Shown here piece by piece: positions 14,601 to 28,900 of a stretch of 61,481 nucleotides of DNA (positions are counted from its first letter, which is position 1; each line of letters opens with the position of its first letter). Source of the DNA: Saccoglossus kowalevskii (lineage: Eukaryota > Hemichordata > Enteropneusta > Harrimaniidae); assembly GCF_000003605.2 (NCBI RefSeq), contig NW_003109084.1:298569-360049 (forward strand), written 5' to 3'. Under the pieces are notes generated by a model. That model was not told the origin of the DNA and did no database searches. It worked only from the letters and a program-made list of their open reading frames with translations. A program made the translations under genes and the position numbers.

Positions 14601-17600
14601 CTGAACTTTTTGTCAACTGGAATCTTGTTTATTATTCCTTTTCAAATTCACATTTCTGCTAATTTGGTGGTGTCATGGTTCGTAGATTCTCCATTTGTTT
14701 TGTTTTTTTAAATAATGTCTTTTTGTGTGGCCTACAGAATCATAAGTGCTGTTAACAGCAGTATTGGGCACTTAAATTTAATTTTTGTTTTATGGTGTAA
14801 AGTAAAACTAAGATTGCGCAGCAATACTTAAAAAGTGTCATAAAATTGATTAGTTTGGCTTCAAAACGTAAATTGAACCAAGACAACAAGTTTTTTTTTT
14901 TTAAATTATTGAGGCTATCTTGCGAGAGGTGAGAGAACCGTGTGTCAACACAAAATCATTTATTGAAACTGTTCAGTAATTTGCCACACAGCACTGTTAC
15001 TTGTAATAAGAATCCCAGATAGAAATGATAACACAGTAGGGTTCCGGCAACTTTACACTACTTTGCCCCTTTCAACATGTGTGATGCTGATGCTGATTCT
15101 CAGATACACTGCTGTACTATATTGAAGGGATGTACATTGAGGCATGACCTGCCCTTAAATGCAGTGTGGAACACCCTTCATGCTGCTAGGAAAACATGAC
15201 CCATAGACAGGAGATCAGCAAACACATGCACATTGTTTGAAGTTAGGGTCAAGTTTCAGTGTATGTTGTACACTGACTGAAATTCTATCCTTAAAAATAA
15301 TACTAGTATGCGCTGCAAATGTTATTTGATTTTTTTTTCTTAAAAAAAAAAGTCTGTTATTTATAACAGGAGTGAAAAATATTTTTATTTATACATTATG
15401 TGTAAAACTAATAAGTAACATTTTTCATATCATGGCTTCAAAAACAAATTAGCATATATGAAAGTACTGAAAACAAATAAAATGAAATGTGATTAATTTT
15501 TTAAATTTTATGTATACATGTATCACTGGAGGTACTAATTGTCATTGCCAGCAAAAATATCCAAATTCCTGATTTGAATGGCTCATAAATAAAACAAAAC
15601 CTCCAATCAAATTTTAAGGGATTATTTTGGAAGAATCAGAACATCAAAGTTGCTCATAACCGACCACTGTATTTTGGGGGTAATATTGGTTTTCACACAT
15701 GATTAGTTTTTAGTGATGTATGTGTTTAATGCCACGGACATACTGGGTTGGCTGGAATCTTGTGAGTTGTGCACACGGTAGCACTTCTTAAGATCTTTGG
15801 GGTGATAAAGCAATACAATGGCTGATCGGTTCTCTGTCGGTGAACTCTAAATAAGGACATTGTCTCTCGTTATAACAGAAACCCTGAGTAGAATTCTTGT
15901 TAAGTCGTTGCAAGAAGCTCATAATAGGTGACTTGTTTTTGTGCTAGTTTTTATCCTTTTTTTGGTTGAGGCTATAAACGTTATGGAGTGTAACGGACAG
16001 AATGGATGGACTGCCTTATCGGTGTTCATGCCGTGAATTCACAAGTAGTTTTTACCATCAACCAGTGTATGGTGCAGACTGCATTGGAAAGTGGCTTGTT
16101 TCTCACCAATTTTGAAAAGCTTAATCGTGAAGTGTTTTTAAAGCACTGCCGCGGTCAATAGAACCAGGCTTTCACGAAGGGCAATTGTGAGGCCCAATTT
16201 GGATGTGTTCCTCTTCAATAGTTGACAATTTATTGCCGTGGCTGAGACAGGGGTTACAGTGAAAAGTCCCAGTTACATTGTAATAAGAAATGAGTTATAG
16301 TCCAATTCCGTGCTGCTTTTACCTTTCTGCAAGTGTTTTCCCTTTGTTTGTGAAGCCAGAATCTGTCGGCTTGATCTTGAAATGTTAACATTGGAGGAGA
16401 ATACTAACACCAGGATTAGTTACTTAGTCACATTTACTGAGTGTACATTCGAATAATTTGTGTTCCAGGATTCCAAACCATGTTTTAAATCATGGTAAAC
16501 CTGTCGTACGACGTCATTCTACAAATTGTTGTTATTTATTTGTTTTCACTTTAAAGCAGTGCGATTATTGTGATTTTTTGTTTAGTGTGAAAGTTAGGTT
16601 TGAATGTAACCCTCCTCTTGTTGAGCCACTGTGATATGAATGCCGGGGTCAATACTGCTTCACTGATGTTAGTTTTTCTGTCCGCCATTATTCATCGGCG
16701 ACAACACGTCTATTCATTGGTACTGTTACTACATACTAATTTGCTATAATACTGGCCTATAGCATTAAGCGTTGAACTTTGTGTTGATCAATCAGTAATT
16801 GTCAAAATTTACCTCCCTTCTCCTTCAAAAGGAAACACATCGAATAAGATATGATGTTAATTTCTGACATTTGTAAGTCTATTTAACAACCAGTATTTAC
16901 TGTGTGGTCATCAGGTAAAATCAATATGGCTGCTACGTTCCATGTTGACGGATTCTGAAAACATTTAGGCTCCTTGATCGTAAACTTGTCATCAGGTAAA
17001 CCCCCNNNNNNNNNNNNNNNNNNNNNNNNNNNNNNNNNNNNNNNNNNNNNNNNNNNNNNNNNNNNNNNNNNNNNNNNNNNNNNNNNNNNNNNNNNNNNNN
17101 NNNNNNNNNNNNNNNNNNNNNNNNNNNNNNNNNNNNNNNNNNNNNNNNNNNNNNNNNNNNNNNNNNNNNNNNNNNNNNNNNNNNNNNNNNNNNNNNNNNN
17201 NNNNNNNNNNNNNNNNNNNNNNNNNNNNNNNNNNNNNNNNNNNNNNNNNNNNNNNNNNNNNNNNNNNNNNNNNNNNNNNNNNNNNNNNNNNNNNNNNNNN
17301 NNNNNNNNNNNNNNNNNNNAAAATCAAAATGAGTATGGACGTTTTGACACTTAGCTAAGGTGCATGTACTTCATTGGAACTAAGTCAATATATTAATCTC
17401 GCGTTAATAGACAGCAAAAACATACACTTGATTATTGTTGGATCTACCTGAAAAAAAATATTTTTGTCAACATTTGGTCAACGTGATAAATAGCTTTTTA
17501 TGGTCTTATCAGTATGTCAATAGAGACTTTGCAAATTGCAAGGACGGCCGTAGCGACCATACCTTGCTGTCGTGATATAATAAAACCAGCAATGCTGGGG

Positions 17601-20600
17601 CCATTTTCGCTGACTGGCCTGGTTGTGGTTATTTTCGCTTCGTTGGTAAGTCTGAACCGCTTGTTGTTGTTTTTAGTTTGGTGTATCAACGGCTAGAAAG
17701 GGCATTATTTCAGCCAGAATGGACACGGCATGCGGAGGTTGTTTGAAAAGTCAGCTAAATCCGTAGTGCATAAGTGGTTAAATTTGTGACGACAATGTCG
17801 CTCTGGTAGAACCCACTGTGTTGAAGTAGGGATTGTAAACAATGGCGTTCTGGGGAAAATTTAACTACCTGTACAAGCCCTCAAGCAATCCGGCCTTGAT
17901 ATCAATGACCAGCCTGTGAAACCAGACAAATTCAACATGAAATGCCCAACCAGGTGAAAATCTATCCCTCTGTATGCATTTATTGTGTTCACCAATGTCT
18001 ACACCACACCTCACGTCAGGTTTCAAGCCAACTGCCATTGTTCTGTTATTTTCCTAGCCACTTGACAAAAAAACAGACTAAATTCTCTCCTGAAAGTGCT
18101 TGAGTTTCAAAGGGCGGAAAAACTGCTGATATCACTGCAGAGATTCTGCCCTCCAAGTTATATTGTATTCCCCTAATTGCAATGCTCTGTATAGGTAACA
18201 TTGTCATGTGCACATTTATAGTGGGGAGGGGGGGGGTTATATGTTCATGAACAAGTGTTTGCTCCACCTGTATTTGACCTGATAAGAACTCCATAGTTTT
18301 ACCAGACTATTCCTGTTATTATTGATTTTAAACATGACCTAAATCCTTAAAAATTAAAATTACACAACACAGACCAGGACTTAACCCTTGCCAAAAACAT
18401 AACAAAAACATTTAAATTTTTCCCAATGTTTATTCTTTCACACTATTTCTCCATGTGGGTTAAAACTAAAATAGCTGACTTGTTTATGTTACTCTTTAAA
18501 TCCGTCAACAAATTTTATGGAAGTTTTATTTATTTTCTCACCTGTGTTTTAACCTCATATGATGTTTAGTTGCTATTAAGGTGGTTATCTATTCATGTAG
18601 CAAGTTATTTGGGGGAGGAGGGTGGTGATCATCTCAAGTTTTCAGGTAGACTTCATGTCTTCATTGATATAATTAGAAAGGGGATATTAGCATGTATGTG
18701 TGAAAAAGCAACATATTTAGAGTCCTGGAAACAGCTTGATTTATTAGCATTTCTTTAGTATAAAAACAATTCCTACACAAATCTTATTGAAACCCTTTCA
18801 TGTACATTACAAGAGTCATTCACAGCTAATTGGTGGATGCTGGCACCACAGAGGGTATTATGTATTAGCACTGTCTTTGCATCTAATTAAGTTAGCTTGT
18901 AAAGTCAAAGTTTCTGCTAGCTTTTTGAGGGTTCTATTGTATATCAATTCAGTAGTTTGTCAGCGACTATTGTTTGAGTTTAATCCAGTGCTTGGTGTAA
19001 TCTTCACGTTGGTGGGGAGGTTTTGTTCTTGACTGTAGTCATACTGCCATGGTACTAGGTCAGTCAACTGCAAAGTAAAACCTAAATTCTCAGCTTGATA
19101 CTTATAGATGATTAAACACTGAATTTGTGGTGACATTATAAATAGACTTTTACCCTAAAATACTGTGAAATACTTGAAAAGACTTTTCGGGTGTTTTGTA
19201 TGGAATTTATTTTCACTGATTTTTGACAAGTTGAATGTAAAATATAGGAAAAAAGGTATATTCGCTGGATTTTATTTTCACTGAATCACTCCTTTAGTGA
19301 AAATAACGAAAATTAATTATTTTACAGTACTTTATTTTGGCTGTTTTGTAAGAATTATATTTTTGATGAGTTGAATGTAAAATATAGAAAAAAAGAATAT
19401 TTTCGCTAGAATTTATTTTCCTTCAGTGAAAATACAAAAAATCAATTTATAGTAATTTATGTTTATTATATGGACTTTTCTGGAGGATGTATTAGTTTTT
19501 ATTGACGGTCTTCATAGAAATATCTTTCTGTCACATTAGTTATTGATGCAAAATTAAATTGTTGAATAAATCTAAACCACATGAAACAAAGACAGGAAGT
19601 AGCTGTTTGACCATATTTCTGAAAAGATTTTTTTTTCTGAATTGAGCTTCATTTAACTCTAATATAACGTATTATTAATCAATCACAATAGTATGTTGAA
19701 GAAGTGTCGCTAAAGCTCTTTCGTCTTTTTTAGAATGTGGGTTAGAATTACAAATAAATATGTTTTTAGAAGACCTGTATCAATAAATTTGTCTGGTCCG
19801 AGTGATACAAATGTTTAACCTATGCCAATTATACGCAAGCAATACCAGTGTCATTCGTATATGAATATTTTCCTCACGATTCTCATGAACGTCTCAAGAA
19901 TACTGGCGTCATTTTATGGTAATACAGCAGCTATGCATTGATTTGCAAATTGTCTGAATTATATTGAAACCTGAGAACTACCTCATTTTTCATCTTCCGG
20001 CCATTTTTTTGGGACAGCTGTACCACTTTCTCGTTTATATATATGTCATCAAGTTATTTGTAATGACTGATGTTATTGTGAAGGAAGGAAGGAAGGAAGA
20101 CAATTAAGTCATCTGTCTTCAGCAATAATAATAATAAACATTCATCTCAAAATTACAACAAAATATGTGATTTTTATAATGATAAAAAATTTATGATGAT
20201 TTATTGAATATTTTTTAACGTATAATTATCTCTCAATTAATAACCCTAATGATAGCTTTCATTCTGTTCCAAGTACTGAGTGGTATATTTGGCTCCAAGC
20301 GAGTTTCACCCCTATCACATACTGTTGCATGCAGACCCCTTCCTTTGATTATTTCTGAAGTCTGTGATAACATACAAAACCCAGGCTTACTACTGACTGT
20401 GTACCACCATTGTAGGAATAACTAACATTCCGTATGTGCATTTCTGGCGACTGGTGAATCCCTTATTTAGTTCATTGGCTACTTTAAAAAAAAAATATAA
20501 AATAGCTTGATCATTTTTAAAATATTTCTTGAAATTGATTAGTATATGAATTTACATTGAAAAATTAATGTTATTCTGCTAACTTTTCCTGTGCAGGAAA

Positions 20601-23600
20601 GTCAGTGTCTGTCTTAGTGTTGAGTAGAATAAGAAATTAATTTTGATCAATTTTCTAGATGTTACTCATGCTTCAAGTAAACTTGATTTAGTAAATTACT
20701 TGATTAAAGTGGATCTTCCTTCTACCTTCACTTGTTTGCTGATAAAGCCGTGGCTCCTGGCACTGAATGCCCCTTAGATTGTACTGTTGTTGTCATCTCA
20801 TTGTCAGCAGATATGGATACCTCTATTACAACTGGGAATGTGTATGATTCAGAGGAGGGGGTGGGGGATGTTCATTTCACAAGGGAAATGGAAGGAAAAT
20901 CAAGGGAGGGTGCTAGAAATTGTTTTCATCCTATGCACTATTGGAAGCCTATTCTTTTCCTCTGTGTAATTCAATCAATCATTATTAAAGTGTTACCAAG
21001 TTTCTTCCTAGGGATGTTTTGTCATTCTGCCATTGAATGGATTCAATGGACTGGTTATGTAAGGTTCTGTCAGAAAAGGCTGCTTCTTTGGCTGGTCTAT
21101 AAATTTAATTTTATTGTCATTACATTTCAGTGCTCCCATTACCAGCAACACTTTATTGTATAATTGGGTGAGCCAGTCCACAATTGTGAACATTCCACAG
21201 TGTAGGATGACTGAACACTCAGAAATTAGAAAGACCTTTTCTTTGTTGTTGCTTGTTCACAAGATTTGACATTGAACTTAGATCTCTTGAGAAGATGACA
21301 ACATGGAAAAAAATATTTAAGAAGAGATTGTACCTTATAGTCTTTGGAAAAAAAATTTGGCAGTGTTGGCACATGAGCAAAAAATTTCTGTTTTCCAGGA
21401 TTTTATCATACCTAACTAATACTGATTTATTTATAGATTTTTTAACATGTCAGTAATGTTGTACTCTAGCAAATAAAGTATTTTAAAAGAGCGTCATAAA
21501 ACAAACATATCTGTGCCCAAGTATAAATACGTGAAACATGAAAATAACGGCATTCCCAATTTAAGTCTGCACAATGTTTATGTTATTTTAAAGTAATAAT
21601 TAACTCTGTTGAATTATAAATCTCCTAGCGATAACCTGGGACAGGTGCCGTGACATTTCTATGTAATCAGTACCTGCAATGTTACAGTACTTGAATCTCG
21701 AACGTTAAAATTGGCGACACTATGTCTGCATAGCTGTATCTCAAAGCAAAGCTCCTGTATTATTATGCCCCCAGACGTTACTGGGTACAAAGTTTTTCTT
21801 TCTTTCTCTTTCTTTGTTTTCTGTGATGTCAAGTCCTTGGTTTCTATCACCTGCCGAATTTTGTACTTGACCAACCTTGTTTCTTTTCAGTATGCGCTCT
21901 TTCTGTTGACAGAGTCTTGACTTTTGTATATTTTAAACTATAATAGTAGGACTTCTTTAGTTTGGAAAGTACGTGAACAACGAGTGTGGAGACCCTAGGT
22001 CGATGGATTATCATAAGAGTGCTTGTGAGGTCTGTAGGCTATGCCTATTACTAATAATTGTTGCTGTTCTGTTGATAGGTCTGCCTAAAAAATGTTTTTT
22101 TCCAAACAAATCTAACCTGTGTTGCAGTATTCTATAGCATTTAAGTTGTGGATAAAGATTGACATTAAAACACTTACCTCATGTTTCGGGCTTAAATATT
22201 TAATATGCACCTTGCTTTATTAGATAATGAACAATATTTAGTTAATAATGGGAATATTTGTTAGTAGGTCCAAAATATGTCTAGGTACATGTATGTCCCC
22301 TCTATAAAATTACCAGTAACAATAAAAGGTCATATGTCATCATGTGACCTATTAATAGTTATTCCAGTATGCAACATTCTGCTCTTGTGAAAAACCAAAC
22401 TTTGATCTTGATTTGACTGATACCGACTGATATTCTGAACTCGATATGAATGAGCACAGATTAAGATTCTCCCTTATGATCAAATTAAATAAGAAGAACT
22501 GTTTGTCTTGATTAGAAAATTACACTCTTGCTACCTAGTAATGCAGTAATGCAAAGAGATTTATTGCCACGGATTAATACCGGTTTGTATAATAGTTGAA
22601 CCCGTCACCTTGCTCTGAATTCTGAACTTTAGGAGAATAATAAAGGTCCTTTTGTATCATCTAAGCTGTCTAACTTTAATCTGCTAATCTGTTTAAGTAC
22701 AAGAAAGTAAATAGAAAATACAATATAACATGCGTTGTAAAAGCCATATCAAACACTGATTTTGTATATTTTTAGATATATACAATCCCACCCTCCCCCC
22801 AAAATTATGGCATTGTATCATATTTGCTCTATTAGGAGCACTTCTCCATTGAAAGTGTGTATGAACCAAAAATCGAATTGGCTGTATGCAAAATTATTAT
22901 GTATTTTGACTGTACAAATGTGCGTGCAAATAACGCTTGATCCAGTAGACGTACCTGATAGTGATAATCAAGCAGTTTTATGGTATCTGCGATACACATG
23001 TTTAGGTTTGTAACTAACGGCAACGTACAATACAGTCAGCTTTCAAGTGCAAGAATTTGAGATATCACCACAAACTTTCCCAAAACAAAAATAAATTACT
23101 CACACTTGAAGAATGTAATTGCTGCTTTTCCCTGCGGGGTTTTGTCGCTGTGCGTTGACAATACCGCTGATGATAATTTCGACACCATTAATAGCATGCG
23201 TGGCTTGTAGATGTTTTTTTGATTGATTTACTAAATAAGAAAGACCGAAAAATTGGTTCTGCTTTGTTTGTTGGTTTTGCTTCATTGTGCCCCTTTACAG
23301 GAGAGTAAAAAACGAAAAAGACACAACGAGGACTAGATGAATCGGTCATTGATGCAAAAGTGACAACAATATCAAAGAAATGTTTTGCTGGGAGACATTG
23401 CTCACTGACCCATCGGTTCACCAACCGGCGGATTCAATGGGACTCCATATTAGGGTTGAACTGAAGGTGTCGATTTCATATGCAGACAGAATTAATGCCC
23501 AGAGAGGAAAACCTAGGTCAAAAGTTCCTCCGATGAGGTTGTATTTTTTTGGGTCATTTTAATCAAAATTGCTATTTCTAAGCAAACTATTGATTCCACG

Positions 23601-25916
23601 TTAATATTCGCTGTAAAATAATTACAACTTCTCGTGTTTAATGTATTTTATAGTAATACACTTGATATGACAATTGTTATGCAAATTGCAGCACAGGGTC
23701 TGTTTGCATATATATATATATATTATATATGATTGGGTGAATTCAGTGTGCTATGTATTACTGTGTGGTACATCTATTGCAAATGCGATGAACAGTTTTT
23801 TTCAGGATTATATGCTTCATTTGCCATTACGTTAATTTCTGTTTTTCATCTACTGGTATAATAAGTTTGTATTTAGTAATATTACTTGAAGTGCTTGTCA
23901 TAAACTGGCAAAAACCTAATTATATCCCAGAAGCTTTACTCAAAATGTACCGAGAGATTATTGACTGAAATTGCATGCACTCAAAGCGATCTCGTTTATC
24001 TCACCAGCATTTAACAGAAGTACCATTGGATGGTAGAAAGATACCATAAATATAATATTATTCAAATTATATAAATATTTAATGAGTCAATATTGGTTTG
24101 GGAGATTGACAGTAATTATCACATGTGTTTGACAGTGTACCATAAAACTGACCAGCTAGTTTAGACTGGGACTGGGGCGCAACTGATCATGAATTAGGAC
24201 TGCTTGCTTATAGGAAGTTTGAGATTGAACTTTTCACAAATCTATATTGGTTTATCGAGTAAATAAAATGGACACATTAACACTGAACTACACCAAATAG
24301 CCTAATTACGGATATTCACTCAAAGGAACAGGCCCGTCTAGCCGTAGGCCAAATCAAAGCAATGTTGCAGGCAAAATCTTAGATGTATACAATCACCGAC
24401 TAGTGTGTCTTCAATGGTGCCTAAAGCCAGGTCACATAGCGGCTACCAAAGTCAAAGTATTGAAAAGTAGAACTCCCTTGATAATTGACTCCATGTTTTA
24501 TGTTTATCTGGTGTTGATGTACTAAGGGCTAGTAAGTTGCAGTTCTTTTTGAGTTTGTCAGTTTTAGGTGTGAGGTAATTTGTCCTTACCCTGCCCCACC
24601 CACCTGTACATGTACCCATGCATTGACAACCCACCACCACCCCCTTAGAGGTCATCCCAGTGTTCATGCTTTGATGCCTGAAGTCACACAATGAGATGAC
24701 AGTGGGATGGCATTTGCTATGTCACCAGGTGGTTGGGCGCAGCTGTGTGAAGACCGATGGTGGTCTTGTCCACTCTGTGCAATAAACACACACTGAGAAG
24801 CGATGTGATAAATCATAGGATTTCTGTATTATAGAAGAACTTACAGATTCTCATTTACGCTCAAATCCCCAACAACAAAAATGTTGAGAATGGGTTTTTT
24901 TTTTAGCATGTTTTATTAGTGCTTGACTCATTGAGCTTGACTAGGAATGCACCTCCTGAATCTTAATTCATCTTATTCAAAATGTCATTTTGTAGTGTGA
25001 TCTGTTTAACCCAAAACCAACATTGTCAGTCTCCATTGTATGTTTATGACTGTACTCGGTGTGCTATTGAATTTGTGACTATCACTGTGGTGTACAGTGG
25101 GATTGACTTGTGTGGGAATCTCCACTTTATATAAATACCTCGCATCACTAATAAAAACTCACATAAACTTGAAAACAAAATATTTATTGTTTACTAGATC
25201 ATTAACATATGACTGATTTTAACACACCTGTGTTTTTCGGAATAAAGCATATAGAGTATATGTATCCTCCACAAAAAACTATATTTGTAGCTTATATTTC
25301 ACTTAGTAAAGATAACTTTAAATTTGGTTTGCTGGGACCCTGATTTCGCAACACATTGTCAGTGAAATGCACCAACCAAAGTCATAGTATCTTACCACAA
25401 TCCCTTGCTATACTCCACCAATGAATATTAGCTTTGACTCCAACATAGCTCTACTAGTCATGCATAACTCACAACAAACAAGTAAACAATATTCATTATC
25501 TGTGAATTTAGATGGAGATTGGGGTCGTAGATCATGTGTGAAGTGAAATAGTTCAGTCTATTGAACGTGAAGTCTAATGGCGCATAGTGAATGACTCACT
25601 GGACCTTGTCGTCTGAAATTGAAAAAAAATAGACATGAGTTGAAGCATTTTATTTATTGATTGATCTTTGCATGTGGTATAATGGTGAAAACTATCACTA
25701 TCACAATTCAACTTGTGTATATATACTGTGAAATAATTTATTTTCACTGAAAAGACTTTTTGGGTATTTTGTATGGAATTTATTTTCACTGATTTTTGGT
25801 GAGTTGAATGTAAAATCTTGGCAAAAAGGTAAATTCGCTGTGTTTTATTTTTACTGAATCACTCCCTCGGCAAAAATAGCGAAAATAAATTCCAAGCGAA
25901 AATAAAGTATTTTACA

Positions 25917-25951
<35 letters not shown>

Positions 25952-28900
25952 TCAATCACATGTTGAATGTACCATGCAATCATAGGGGTGGCAGGTTGGG
26001 GTGGATGGGTGTTCTATTGTTCCAGTGAGCAATATATTATTTTTAACTGTTGATTGATGTAACTGCATGCTCTAGGTACAACAAATAAATAAAATACAAT
26101 TGTATATCTATCTCGTCCACCAAAACATTCTGTGCTCGTCCTCACGTAGTCTTTTTCTCAACTTCAGCGTTCGTAGAACCCCAATCTCCAGACAAAGTGG
26201 TTTTATCCTACAAATTCAATGTCCTGACCGGTCATTGCACGTCTGTATAGTTCCTGAAACGTTCAACAAATAAAAGTAAAAAAAACCATGTATTTGTGTG
26301 TTCTCTACGTTTGTACACGATTAACACGGTATTGTATTCAAGTATAAATACCTGTCCCGCCTCGATGTATCAAAACCATGTTTTCTATGGGTATACTATT
26401 CATAAGTTAATATTGTAAGAGTTGTCAGTATAGATCCAACAATGGCATCCTCCACCCAATGTATTGTACATGGATGGTAAACTGAACACCCCTCTGAGCC
26501 ATGTTACAATACATTTTGGTGTTGTCAAAACCTTCTAGATCGGAGCATTTCACAATACAGCTTTCATTACACTATTCTTCTCTCTTATTGGTTGACATTC
26601 TTCGCTTTAAATAACCAACAGAATGTTGAAATGCATTCGCTTTTAATAAAAAAAGATTTGTCTGTGTTTAATTGGCCACCAAAGTTGTTGTTTTCTTCTC
26701 TTCCATAGATGTGCTAAATGCGTATGCATGGATAAGTTCTTATGTTCTAACTAAACTTCCTGAAACCATCATGTGCTCAAAAAAAATTCTGCTAAATTCA
26801 ACTACTGCAGTCTTAAACTTTTTTCATACAACATTATATATTTAATCGTGAAATCGGAAGAAAATTGTTGGCTCTGAAATATTTTGTGTCTTAAAGAGCA
26901 AGTCCAGTGAGTTGTGAAACGTGTGAAATGATCACCACTTGCCATCGGTACGCAATTAAACTGGTCACTTAATGTAGCTGTGAAAATGGGCGTGTTTTCA
27001 ACGCATTGTTGCACCCAAGTAGTCATTTGTATGTCTGGTATAGGCCCTAGATTGATTGGTTTCTCTTGTAGTTGGAGATGAAGTATGTTGCATGGATCAG
27101 TTGGGGAAGCGCTTCTGTCTCTATCCCTACGTCAACTAGTTGCTCATTTCACTTCTTTTTGTTGTGTGTGTTTATTTATCTGCTGTTGTACCTCGTCTGA
27201 ACACCCCTGACTGGTTTTGATATGCAGTTTCGCACGTAGACCACGGTCGTGCCTTGTGTGAACCAGTTAGACACATGAGCGTATTCGTGAGTTTTACACT
27301 GAGCTATACATCACATCCCATAATATATGCAACCCAATTTTTGATTTTCTTGTACCAGGTAAATGTACGTCTGTAGTTCATTGCCCTAAGCCTTGAAATT
27401 GTACACACCCCACCAGTGGAACCAATGAACATCTTTTTAATATAAAATATAAAAAAAATATAGTACCGAATCATGAACTTTAAATACAATGTTTAATAAT
27501 CATGGAAAAATATTTAAAAGCTTATCCGATTGACAAATAGGAATTATAATAATTCATCACATTTGCTGGTATTGAGATACATAAATACGATAAGAGCAAT
27601 CCGACTCCACTTTTTGGCTCTACGTATTTCATTGTTTGTTGATATAGATCTTTTAATTAGTGTGTATATATAATTATTGTTCTGGGAGTGAAAAATGATT
27701 ACCAGGTCAATAACCCCAAATATTAGCTGTTTCCTAAGCAACAGGTAAATCAGCTTAATGTGTAATACGCCTGGTGACATTGTGTTGGTTATCACAATCT
27801 ACCATTGGTTGAGAGTATCTCATTGGAAAGTGATTCATTTGGATATGTAGTGTTTGGTTTAGGATCATATCTGTTGTCAGGGCAACTGATGATGAAAGCT
27901 ACAACCGACAGAGAGATTATTACACCTCACAAAGTATTAACATCATACCTATATTTTTCATTATTATTAATACACAGAGAACTGAGAGTACAGTTATATT
28001 TAACCAATGTAAAGCCATTGTGATTATAAAATTCCCTCACTGCAGAACAAGACATCAGCTGTGACTCTGGTGTGTCATAATACCTTATTACAGAGAATAG
28101 GCATGTGGTTGTCCCTCCCTTTATTGATTGTTTCATGATAAATATTTAATTTAGTAATAGTAAATCTTTGTCAAATGGTTGTGTGGAATTTGCTACTTCC
28201 TTGTGCTTTTTATTTTGTCCCCAATGAAACTATTTGGTTGTTCCCACGGGAACCAGGAGAGGAAGGATTAATTGCATTTTTGTCATTACTATGTATTCCC
28301 AGGTATTGTGTCAAATTTTGTATGATTAATTTTTTCATTTTGACTTTCACTTTAGATTTCTTCAAATTATAAAAAGGTTCAAATTCATGTTTTAACAATG
28401 TGGCTGAAGTATTTCCGCAAACCATAAAACGCACCAGCTACAACCCCTCCCAAATCATAAATAAATACCAGTATTCATTGTTTTGTGAAAGCGGATGCCT
28501 TACAATTGTACAGGTTCACCAGCATGCAGGTGAGAAATACATTCCACCTGTCATTGCCACCCCCACTGATTTCAACTTATAGGTTATTGGTAACAGTGAA
28601 GTTTAGTGTCATTATTGCTAGGGGGTTGATTGATTGATGTAACCTTTCTATTGGTTGTGACAAATAACAGCAGTCTGTGTCACTGTCACAGCTGGAAATC
28701 CTGCTTGGTCAAGTGTCATGATTTGTGATTCAAATCAAGTTGGCCAGCTTTTCGCATGACTCGAGTCTCAACATTGATTTGTTTTATTCACCCAGAATTT
28801 CTTGCTTCAATTTCTCATTGTTTTATTCACCTAGAACTTCTTGCCATTTTTCCTGTAGGTTTTGTGTTCACTGTGCAGTCTTTACCTTGTACATGTATAG

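Noticed and set aside
16974-17354. Long open frames across the N run
   Set aside because: The residues are unknown; the frames exist only because N never gives a stop.
20732-21163. A 143-codon frame in intron 1
   Set aside because: No domain, no splice logic, and composition (late Phe/Ile/Tyr run) typical of AT-rich chance frames. It would also interrupt EC16 if used as an exon.
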